Source of the DNA: Armatimonadota bacterium
GTDB taxonomy: Bacteria; Armatimonadota; UBA5829; DTJY01
Reading direction: 5' to 3'
NCBI GenBank assembly: GCA_025358205.1
Contig: JANYKG010000175.1
Location: forward strand, 1-45,901
DNA: 45,901 nucleotides
Positions 40,249 through 45,901 of the stretch are shown here, piece by piece; position 1 is the stretch's first letter; each line of letters starts with the position of its first letter. Under the pieces are notes generated by a model. The model was not told where the DNA came from, made no database searches, and saw only the letters and a program-made list of their open reading frames with translations. The translations under genes were made by a program, and so were the position numbers.

Positions 40249-40323
40249 GGTCCGCATTATTCATGAACAGAATGAATAATGCTAAGAAGGCCCTGGATTA
40301 TGCGTCAGATGCATAATCCAGGC
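40249..40323 (+). repeat. Two-stem palindromic repeat, copy B
   Basis: GGTCC, stem 1 GCATTATTCAT / ATGAATAATGC (11 bp), linker TAAGAAGGC, stem 2 CCTGGATTATGC / GCATAATCCAGG (12 bp, loop GTCAGAT). In stem 2 the base pairs that differ from copy A changed on both arms. Confidence 0.85.
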
Positions 40324-40331
40324 AGAGGCGG

Positions 40332-40337
40332 TATAAT
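40332..40337 (+). promoter_or_regulatory. Candidate -10 box of the GDPD gene
   Basis: TATAAT lies 24 bases before the ATG. The expected -35 position falls inside stem 2 of repeat B and shows no consensus, so the repeat may have replaced or overlaid the -35 region. Confidence 0.45.
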
Positions 40338-40360
40338 GAACACATCAGGAGGAATCAATC

Positions 40361-41110
40361 ATGCATAAAGTACTCAGCATCGCCCACCGGGGTTACTCGA
40401 AAGTCGCGCCGGAGAACACGCTCGCCGCATTCAAACGGGCAGTCGAGCAGAACCCGGACTACATCGAGTGCGACATCCACCGCACAAAGGATGGAAAGAT
40501 CGTCGTCAGCCATGATCCCAAGGTGGACCGATGCACGAACGGCACCGGCGCAATAGCCGAGATGACATATGATGAGCTGCGCGCCTTGGACGCGGGTTCG
40601 TGGTTCGGCGCTGAGTTCGCCGGTGAGAAGCTTCCATCGTTCGACGAGTATCTGGACCTGTTTGCGCCGGGTGACGGACCCCGCCCGCAGATCGAACTCA
40701 AAGTCGAAGGGCTTGAGGCGGATGTGTCGGCTGCAATTCTGGCACACGGTCTTGAGAAAGAGGCTATGGTTATCTCGTTCCACTACTCGGCGGGACTTCG
40801 AATGCACGAGGTGAACCCCAACCTGATGTTCGGGGCATTAAAGAGTTCCAGAGCGGAGATAAGCGATGCAGAGGCGGCGACCCTGGTGGAAGAGGCGTTA
40901 TCTGTGAAGGCGGACCTTTTTGCGTTCAACTATCAGAACGTCACACCGGCCATGATCAGCGCCACTCAAGCGGCAGGCATGAAGATGGCGGTCTGGACAA
41001 TAGACGCCGAGGACGACATGCGCAAGTGGGCCGCGATGGGCGTGGACTGCATCACCAGCAACGACATTGTGTTGCTGAACAACGTGCTTACGGACATGGG
41101 ACTTAGGTAG
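40361..41110 (+). CDS. Glycerophosphodiester phosphodiesterase
   Basis: A 249-residue GDPD-family enzyme that splits glycerophosphodiesters to glycerol-3-phosphate and an alcohol. Visible motifs: IAHRGYSKVAPENTLAAFKR (catalytic His and Arg, Glu), YIECDIHRTKDGKIVVSHDP (metal Glu/Asp and the second His), MVISFHYSAGL and MKMAVWTIDAEDDM. No signal peptide, so cytoplasmic. AGGAGG sits eight bases before the ATG. Downstream it converges on the aldolase gene across a terminator hairpin. Confidence 0.93.
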   Translation: MHKVLSIAHRGYSKVAPENTLAAFKRAVEQNPDYIECDIHRTKDGKIVVSHDPKVDRCTNGTGAIAEMTYDELRALDAGSWFGAEFAGEKLPSFDEYLDLFAPGDGPRPQIELKVEGLEADVSAAILAHGLEKEAMVISFHYSAGLRMHEVNPNLMFGALKSSRAEISDAEAATLVEEALSVKADLFAFNYQNVTPAMISATQAAGMKMAVWTIDAEDDMRKWAAMGVDCITSNDIVLLNNVLTDMGLR

Positions 41111-41126
41111 GGATGGGGGCATAGTC

Positions 41127-41214
41127 AGAAATGGTCAGATGGTCAAATGGTCGGGATGGCTGATGAACGCTAAAGCTCGTTGACCATCAGCCATTCCCTC
41201 ATCCGACCATTTCT
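41127..41214. terminator. Bidirectional word-repeat hairpin between convergent genes
   Basis: AGAAATGGTC / GACCATTTCT at the base, ATGGCTGATG / CATCAGCCAT higher up, and AACG / CGTT near the tip form a stacked stem. The words GGTCAGAT, GGTCAAAT, GGTCGGGAT belong to the same style as other spacers. Located between the stops of the GDPD and aldolase genes, it probably terminates both. Confidence 0.55.
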
Positions 41215-41218
41215 CCTG

Positions 41219-42226
41219 CTATTCTTCCTCGATCATCTGGTCATAGAATCCGACGTAATCGTCCGGGTTCTCGCCGGCGCGCATCTTGATCGCCGTGCGG
41301 GGATGCTGGTTCATCTGGCCGGTGATCATATAGGGAATCTTGTAGCCCCACTCCATCTCGCCCTTCTGCTCAAGCGGCAGGAATTCTTCCTGGATGCACT
41401 TCAGCACTGGGCGAAGCTGGAACTTCGGGTTCTTCAGGAAACCTAGCAGCAACTCCAGCGGGCAGTTGCCTGCGCCTCGGCCCATTCCATTGATCGTCGC
41501 GTCCAGCCGGTTCGCGCCGACGATGAGCGCCTCCAGCGTATTCGCGTAGGCGAGCATCTGGTTGTTGTGCGCATGGATGCCTATCTCGATGCCCTTGCCC
41601 TCGACCGCCGCCAGGAACTGAACCGTGAGGTCTCTGATCTGCTCCGAGTAGTATGACCCGAAGCTGTCTACGATGAAGATGGCGCATACCGGGGTTTCGG
41701 CCAGGATTTCCAAAGCCTCGCCCAGTTCCCGTTCCTGGATGGTTGAGATGGCCATAAGGTTGACGGTAGTGCGATAGCCCTTGTCAGCCGCATCTTTGAT
41801 CATGTTCAGCGCTGTCGGAATCTGGTGGATGTACGTCGCCACTCTGACGATATCAATCACGCTCTCGGATTTCGGGAGGATGTCATGGTGGTAGTCCGTC
41901 CGCTCTGCGTCGGCCATGACGGCGATCTGCAGATCGGTCGGGTTATCATCCACGATGCGTCGGAGGGTGTCCTCGTCGCAGAATTTCCAGTCGCCGTTGT
42001 CTGAAGGGGAGAATATCTTCTTGTCGGCCTTGTAGCCGAATTCCATGGCGTCAATGCCGGCCGCGACGCACGTCTCGTAGACCGCCTTCACAAAGCCGTC
42101 CTCAAATCCGTGGTCGTTGATAAGCCCGCCGTCACGAATCGTGCAGTCGAGTATTTTGATTTCGGGCCTGTAAGTGAGCCAGGACCCCTTCGCCATAGCG
42201 TCTTTGATATGTTCCACTTTCTTCAT
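41219..42226 (-). CDS. HMGL-like aldolase/acyltransferase superfamily protein
   Basis: A 335-residue TIM-barrel enzyme of the DRE-metallolyase superfamily. The N-terminal metal motif is ILDCTIRDGGL (Asp27, Arg31, Asp32), the barrel continues with VAAGIDAMEFGYKAD and IFIVDSFGSYYSEQI, and the metal-binding GIHAHNNQ (two His) and GMGRGAGNCPLELLL follow. It resembles 4-hydroxy-2-oxovalerate aldolase (DmpG) and related stand-alone aldolases more than full-length isopropylmalate or homocitrate synthases, since the regulatory domain is absent. Substrate unknown. The ATG at 42226 is preferred over the overlapping ATG at 42229 because GGAGGG is too close to the latter. Confidence 0.85.
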   Translation of the reverse strand: MKKVEHIKDAMAKGSWLTYRPEIKILDCTIRDGGLINDHGFEDGFVKAVYETCVAAGIDAMEFGYKADKKIFSPSDNGDWKFCDEDTLRRIVDDNPTDLQIAVMADAERTDYHHDILPKSESVIDIVRVATYIHQIPTALNMIKDAADKGYRTTVNLMAISTIQERELGEALEILAETPVCAIFIVDSFGSYYSEQIRDLTVQFLAAVEGKGIEIGIHAHNNQMLAYANTLEALIVGANRLDATINGMGRGAGNCPLELLLGFLKNPKFQLRPVLKCIQEEFLPLEQKGEMEWGYKIPYMITGQMNQHPRTAIKMRAGENPDDYVGFYDQMIEEE

Positions 42227-42333
42227 CATCCCTCCGCACATTGCTTACTGCTAAAACTATTGTCCATTTTCTCACAAAGTGTCCGATATGTCAACCCGAA
42301 TTTTCCGGATTCCTTCCCATTAGCCGATTCGTG

Positions 42334-42408
42334 TGGTATAATCTTGATGAGGTGATACCATGACAGTTACTCGCCATCTGACCATCTGACCATTTGACCA
42401 TTCGATTC
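42334..42408 (+). other. Promoter, SD and nine-codon frame: relic gene start
   Basis: An extended -10 (TGGTATAAT, 42334-42342) is followed by GAGGTG and an ATG at 42360, reading M-T-V-T-R-H-L-T-I-stop (to 42389). The end of the frame is made of octamer words (CCATCTGA repeated, 42374-42408). It could be a leader peptide, but it has only one His codon and no attenuator stem, so a gene start cut off by word repeats is more likely. Confidence 0.35.
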
Positions 42409-42438
42409 CGTCTGCCATTCCCCTTACTCCCCTTCGTA

Positions 42439-42447
42439 TGATATAAT
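42439..42447 (+). promoter_or_regulatory. Extended -10 promoter of hisF
   Basis: TGATATAAT is a perfect extended -10, 30 bases before the ATG. The same extended type is seen before serC and at 42334. Confidence 0.55.
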
Positions 42448-42477
42448 CTCCTCGGTCTACCGTTCCAGGAGTTGTCA

Positions 42478-43248
42478 ATGCTTGCCAAACGTATCGTCCC
42501 ATGTTTTGACGTAAAAGAAGGCCGGGTTGTGAAGGGCACGAAGTTCGTGAACCTGCGCGACGCCGGTGACCCAGTCGAGCTTGCCGCCCTCTACGACAAG
42601 GAAGGTGCAGACGAACTCGTGCTGCTGGACATCACCGCAAGCCACGAGAAGCGCGACATCATTATAGACATCGTTCGGCGCACTGCCGAGCAGGTGTTCA
42701 TCCCGTTCACGGTCGGCGGTGGGATCAGGGGCGTGGACGACTTCCGCAAGATTCTGAAGGCTGGAGCGGACAAGTGCGGCATGAATACCTTCGCGGTGGA
42801 GCATCCACAGACGATCACCGAGGCGGCGGACAAGTTCGGCGCGCAGTGCGTGGTCGTCGCCATTGATGCCAAGCGGATAGAAGATAAGCCCGGCAACTGG
42901 GAGGTCTACATCCACGGCGGGCGAACTCCCACCGGCATTGATGCACTGAAGTGGGCCGAGGAAGCCGAGCGGCTGGGCGCGGGTGAGATTCTGCTGACGA
43001 GCATGGACGCGGACGGCACGAAAGATGGGTATGATATACCGTTGACCAGGGCGATTGCGGATCTGGTGAAGATTCCTGTCATCGCATCCGGCGGCGCGGG
43101 TACGCCCGAGCATATGTATGACGCACTGACCGAAGGCAGGGCCGAGGCGTCGCTCATCGCTTCGATGGTTCACTACAAGATGTACAGCATACGCGAGATC
43201 AAGGAATATCTTGCCGGACGCGGAGTGGTCGTGCGCCCGGTGTTTTGA
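42478..43248 (+). CDS. hisF: Imidazole glycerol phosphate synthase cyclase subunit
   Basis: A 256-residue TIM barrel that, with HisH, makes imidazole glycerol phosphate and AICAR. Catalytic Asp11 ([14 protein letters not shown]) and Asp130 (VVVAIDAKR) stand at the canonical positions; phosphate loops FTVGGGIR and [10 protein letters not shown] are intact. AGGAG lies six bases before the ATG. It is the first gene of an operon with two hisI genes; hisH and the other his genes are not in the window. Confidence 0.97.
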   Translation: MLAKRIVPCFDVKEGRVVKGTKFVNLRDAGDPVELAALYDKEGADELVLLDITASHEKRDIIIDIVRRTAEQVFIPFTVGGGIRGVDDFRKILKAGADKCGMNTFAVEHPQTITEAADKFGAQCVVVAIDAKRIEDKPGNWEVYIHGGRTPTGIDALKWAEEAERLGAGEILLTSMDADGTKDGYDIPLTRAIADLVKIPVIASGGAGTPEHMYDALTEGRAEASLIASMVHYKMYSIREIKEYLAGRGVVVRPVF

Positions 43249-43250
43249 CT

Positions 43251-43308
43251 TGGGAACGCGGACGTCCTTGTCCGCATCCGGATGCACGTGCGGACACGTG
43301 CGCTCCCA
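43251..43308. other. Large imperfect palindrome between hisF and hisI
   Basis: TGGGAACGC pairs loosely with GTGCGCTCCCA, TGTCCGCATCC with GGATGC...GCGGACA, and the centre GCATCCGGATGC is a perfect 12-base palindrome. It may act as an mRNA stabiliser or processing site. Confidence 0.45.
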
Positions 43309-43324
43309 GCGATTGGAGACGCTG

Positions 43325-43708
43325 ATGAACTTCATTGATGGGCTGACGTTCGGCGAAGACGGGTTGATCCCGGCGGTAGTGCAGGACTCGGAGAACGGCG
43401 AGGTCCTGATGATGGGATTCATGGACAAGACCGCCGTGGAGCGTACGTTCAAGGAGCGGATGGTCTGCTTCTGGAGCAGATCGCGCCACAAATACTGGGT
43501 CAAGGGTGAGACTTCCGGGCATTTTCAGCTTGTCACCGAGATGTTCGTGGACTGCGATCGCGACTGCCTGCTGATAAAGGTCAACCAGATCGGCGCCACC
43601 TGCCACGAGGGCTACCGAAGCTGCTTCTTCAGTAAGGTGGAACCGGCCGGAAACCTGGAAATAATAGCCGAGCGACTTATGGACCCGAAAGACGTTTACG
43701 GGAAATGA
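43325..43708 (+). CDS. hisI: Phosphoribosyl-AMP cyclohydrolase, copy 1
   Basis: A 127-residue enzyme that opens the ring of phosphoribosyl-AMP in histidine synthesis. All key motifs are present: CFWSRSRHKYWVKGETSGHF, the Mg-binding VDCDRDCLL (Asp76, Asp78, Asp80), and zinc ligands Cys77, Cys93 (TCHEG) and Cys100 (RSCFF). GGAG is six bases before the ATG at 43325; a frame extending upstream passes through the palindromic spacer and is rejected. A small hairpin (GGCTCG / CGAGCC) at 43715-43730 separates it from copy 2. Confidence 0.95.
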   Translation: MNFIDGLTFGEDGLIPAVVQDSENGEVLMMGFMDKTAVERTFKERMVCFWSRSRHKYWVKGETSGHFQLVTEMFVDCDRDCLLIKVNQIGATCHEGYRSCFFSKVEPAGNLEIIAERLMDPKDVYGK

Positions 43709-43753
43709 GATGTCGGCTCGTCGTCGAGCCATCGCACTCCAAGAGGAGCTAGA

Positions 43754-44137
43754 ATGCAGATTCCCGACAAGGTAAAGTTCGACGCCGATGGACTCGTCCC
43801 GGCGGTCATACAGGATGCCAACAACGGGCAGGTTCTGATGCTAGGGTTCATGAACCGCGAATCACTCCAGCGGACCCTGGATGAAGGCAAGGTCTGCTTC
43901 TGGAGCCGCTCGCGAAACAAGTTCTGGCTCAAGGGCGAGGAGTCCGGCAACTTCCTCATCGTGAAGGGAGTCTACGCCAACTGCTATGCCGACTCGCTGC
44001 TCATCAAGGCCGAGCCGGTCGGGCCGACGTGCCACAACGGCTACGAAAGCTGCTACTACCGGCAGTGTACCGAGGACGGCGAGCTTGAAGTGATTGCGGA
44101 GCAGCTCTTCGATCCGAAAGAGGTATACAAGAAATGA
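43754..44137 (+). CDS. HisI paralogue with altered metal site, copy 2
   Basis: A 127-residue paralogue aligning without gaps to copy 1. It keeps CFWSRSRNKFWLKGEESGNF and the zinc ligands (Cys77, Cys93 in TCHNG, Cys100 in ESCYY), but the DCDxD motif has become NCYAD: Asp76 to Asn and Asp78 to Tyr, with only Asp80 left. The conserved Gln after SGHF is Leu here. The Mg-dependent cyclohydrolase reaction is therefore doubtful. It may be a subunit partner or bind another nucleotide. AGAGGAG lies five bases before the ATG; its stop overlaps the ATG of the nucleotidase gene by four bases. Confidence 0.9.
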   Translation: MQIPDKVKFDADGLVPAVIQDANNGQVLMLGFMNRESLQRTLDEGKVCFWSRSRNKFWLKGEESGNFLIVKGVYANCYADSLLIKAEPVGPTCHNGYESCYYRQCTEDGELEVIAEQLFDPKEVYKK

Positions 44138-45639
44138 ACTCAGTGCCTAAGCGTCGGATTACTTGTACGCTGATTATGGCCTGTCTGCTTGCGTTATGTC
44201 TGCCCGGCTACTCGTCGCCTGAGTACCGGGCAGTTTCCGTTTTGTACACGAACGATACGCACGACCACCTGATTCCGTTCAGCTATCCCGAGCCTGAGAA
44301 CCCGAAGCTGGGGTATGCGCAGATGCCGTTCCGCAAGAATATCGGCGGGATAGCGCGCCGGGCCACCCTGGTACGCAGGATCAGGGCCGAGACCCACGGG
44401 AACGCGCTGCTCATGGACGCGGGCGATGTGGTGGAAGGTACGCCTTTCGGCCTGGAGTACGACGGCAAGCCGGACTACGAGGCGATGGCCGCCGTTGGGT
44501 ACGACGCGGCGGTACCCGGCAACCACGACTTTCGGTTTTCGCTGGCGGTGTTTCGCGCGCACATGGCGATGATTCCGCATGTTTGCGCGAACCTGGTGGA
44601 CCGCAAGACCGGCAAGCCGGAGCTGCCGGAGTACAGGATATTCACCATCGGCGGCGCGAAGATAGCGGTGTTCGGGGTGACTGTTCCGTCGCCCGAGTTC
44701 CCTGCCTCCAAAGAAGGCCTGGATTTCCTGGAACCATACGTGACCGCGGCTAAGCTCGTTCCCGAACTCCGAAAGCAGGCCGATGTGGTGATTGCGCTTT
44801 CACACCTCGGCGCGGGCGAGGACGAGACGCTGGCGAAGCGGGCGCCGGGCATAGACGTGATAGTCGGCGGCCACTCGCACACCCGGTACGCGACCCCAAA
44901 GTTCGTGCCAAACGGGGGCAGTGAAGCGTCCTCGGTCAACGGCACGCTCATCGTTCAGGCATACGAACATGGCGTGGAGCTAGGCAGGCTGGACCTGCGA
45001 TTGCGTAAGGACGGCGGGCGCTTCACGGTCATGAGCTATACAGGCAAGCTGATTCCCATTACCTCGGACATCCCGGACGACCCGAAGACCGCGAAGATCG
45101 TGGCGAAATACTACAAGCCGCTCGCGAAGACCTACGGCCAGGTGATCGGCGAGGCGACAGACACATTCTTCACCATGCCGGCTGTGCTCAACCTGGTCTG
45201 TGATTCCATGCGCGAGGCGTCCGGCGCGGATGTGGCAATCTACGGCGTCGGGGCGGTTCGCGGCGACCTGGTGAAAGGCACTCTTCGCGCTTGGGATGTT
45301 GCGACGGCGATTCCCTACTCAAACAAGATTCAGGTGTTGGACATGACCGGTGAGCAGGTCAAGCAGATACTGATTCGCTTCCCGGTGAAGCCGGGTGTCT
45401 CCGGCATGAAGTACCGCATGGTCGGCGCTGACAAGGTCGAGTGTACCATCGCGGGCAAACCGATTGACGACAAGGCGGTCTACAAGGTCGCGACCATAGA
45501 CTGGCTGGTTGGGCTGTATTTCAAGGGCTACCCGGTCACCAAGACCCTGGACATCACCGCGCGTGACTCGATTGTGAACTACATTAGGGCGCGCAAGACC
45601 GTCACCCCGGACAAGGAAGACAGAAAGAACGGATCATGA
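44134..45639 (+). CDS. Secreted 5'-nucleotidase / UDP-sugar hydrolase family protein
   Basis: A 501-residue exported enzyme, UshA-like. Signal peptide about 1-27 (RRITCTLIMACLLALCLPGY). Metallophosphoesterase domain: LYTNDTHDHL, LLMDAGDVVEGTP, AVPGNHDFRF, ALSHLGAGEDE and VIVGGHSHTRY, the full set of metal ligands. C-terminal 5'-nucleotidase domain: MPAVLNLVCDSMREASGADV, WDVATAIPYSNKIQVLDMTG and YKVATIDWLVG. It releases phosphate from nucleotides or splits UDP-sugars outside the cytoplasm. It is translationally coupled to the HisI paralogue (ATGA) and to the next gene (ATGA). Confidence 0.93.
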   Translation: MNSVPKRRITCTLIMACLLALCLPGYSSPEYRAVSVLYTNDTHDHLIPFSYPEPENPKLGYAQMPFRKNIGGIARRATLVRRIRAETHGNALLMDAGDVVEGTPFGLEYDGKPDYEAMAAVGYDAAVPGNHDFRFSLAVFRAHMAMIPHVCANLVDRKTGKPELPEYRIFTIGGAKIAVFGVTVPSPEFPASKEGLDFLEPYVTAAKLVPELRKQADVVIALSHLGAGEDETLAKRAPGIDVIVGGHSHTRYATPKFVPNGGSEASSVNGTLIVQAYEHGVELGRLDLRLRKDGGRFTVMSYTGKLIPITSDIPDDPKTAKIVAKYYKPLAKTYGQVIGEATDTFFTMPAVLNLVCDSMREASGADVAIYGVGAVRGDLVKGTLRAWDVATAIPYSNKIQVLDMTGEQVKQILIRFPVKPGVSGMKYRMVGADKVECTIAGKPIDDKAVYKVATIDWLVGLYFKGYPVTKTLDITARDSIVNYIRARKTVTPDKEDRKNGS

Positions 45640-45901
45640 ACCACGCAGATCTCATCCTCACGAACGGCAAGGTTTTCACGCTTTGGGACGAGCGGCCGTG
45701 GGTTTCGGCACTGGCTGTTGGGGACGGGCGCGTGCTGGCGGCGGGCGATGATGCTGAGATTAACGCTTATCGCGGGCCGCAGACAGAGGTTGTTGACCTC
45801 AAGGGCAAGACGGTCGTCCCCGGGTTCACGGATTCGCACAACCATCTGCTTTACTACGGCCAAACCGCGCTCCTCTGGGCGGACCTGGGCGGCTGCCGTT
45901 C
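45636..45901 (+). CDS. Amidohydrolase family protein, 5' part
   Basis: The window ends after 88 codons. The start reads MNHADLILTNGKVFTLWDER, with SALAVGDGRVLAAGDDAEI, then VVDLKGKTVVPGFTDSHNHL, the beta-sandwich and first metal motif (His-x-His) of amidohydrolases, most like the YtcJ group of imidazolone-propionase or N-acyl hydrolase relatives. Its ATG overlaps the nucleotidase stop by four bases, so it belongs to the same operon. Function not readable from the fragment. Confidence 0.85.
   Translation, partial: MNHADLILTNGKVFTLWDERPWVSALAVGDGRVLAAGDDAEINAYRGPQTEVVDLKGKTVVPGFTDSHNHLLYYGQTALLWADLGGCR

Noticed and set aside
32671-40323. CRISPR array from the repeated palindromes
   Set aside because: Copies are kilobases apart, in different orientations, with no spacer regularity and no cas genes.
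42360-42389. His-operon attenuation leader peptide
   Set aside because: The frame has a single His codon and no alternative terminator/antiterminator stems are visible before hisF, so I list it only as a relic gene start.
42475-43503. A 342-codon minus-strand frame across hisF and hisI
   Set aside because: Antisense shadow of two well-defined enzymes with canonical catalytic residues.

Overview
This is a bacterial chromosome segment of moderately high G+C (high fifties by eye). It is gene-dense, with good Shine-Dalgarno sites and several TTG or GTG starts that only the SD placement reveals. The mix is diaminopimelate and histidine biosynthesis, lipoprotein-like secreted enzymes, heparinase/GH43/sialidase-type glycan enzymes, WG repeats, a CehA/McbA-type PHP hydrolase, DUF4261 and a bacteriohemerythrin, with no spore, phage or plasmid genes. 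That would suit a diderm of the Armatimonadota/Planctomycetota kind. This is an inference from gene content; no rRNA or marker gene settles it. No tRNA, rRNA, CRISPR array or insertion-sequence transposase was seen.

Layout. 0.1-1.7 kb: a uroporphyrinogen-decarboxylase-like protein and a secreted PepSY protein. 1.85-7.9 kb: two near-identical S41-type peptidases (one duplicated with its leader) bracket an orphan YgiT antitoxin, a foreign-looking methyltransferase and a graveyard of gene tails (a serC 3' end, a possible nucleoside-phosphorylase tail, a truncated acetyltransferase start). 8.1-11.2 kb: metallophosphoesterase, serC, bacteriohemerythrin. 11.4-23.4 kb: a glycan-use region (GH43-like, sialidase-like, PHP hydrolase, 1139-residue heparinase-like lyase, secreted beta-propeller glycosidase) with DUF4261, an orphan HicB and an acyl-CoA dehydrogenase in between. 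23.5-26.8 kb: a 1100-residue secreted protein made of about 18 WG repeats, a metzincin-type zinc protease motif and TPRs. 26.8-28.7 kb: a DUF559 nuclease gene framed by inverted palindromes, and a methyltransferase-VanX fusion. 28.9-31.8 kb: dapF translationally coupled to a 677-residue protein of unknown function. 31.9-33.5 kb: a small metallophosphoesterase and a secreted beta-rich protein. 33.8-40.0 kb: a complete branched-chain-amino-acid-type (Liv) ABC transporter operon ending in a phenylacetate-CoA-ligase-like gene. 40.4-42.2 kb: glycerophosphodiesterase and an HMGL-like aldolase. 42.5-45.9 kb: hisF, two tandem hisI genes, a 5'-nucleotidase and the start of an amidohydrolase, the last three joined by 4-base ATGA overlaps or close spacing.

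Cross-cutting signals. (1) The degenerate palindrome RTCGAY is strongly depleted over the whole window, and half of its few occurrences fall in one methyltransferase gene. (2) A family of two-stem palindromic repeats with compensatory stem changes occurs four times between 32.7 and 40.3 kb. (3) Intergenic spaces carry a family of near-identical terminators and hairpins built from 7-8-base word repeats. (4) The second HisI copy has lost most of the Mg-binding aspartate motif but keeps the zinc ligands. The best candidates for something undescribed are the WG-metzincin protein, the two-stem repeat family, the RTCGAY avoidance and the palindrome-framed DUF559 unit.
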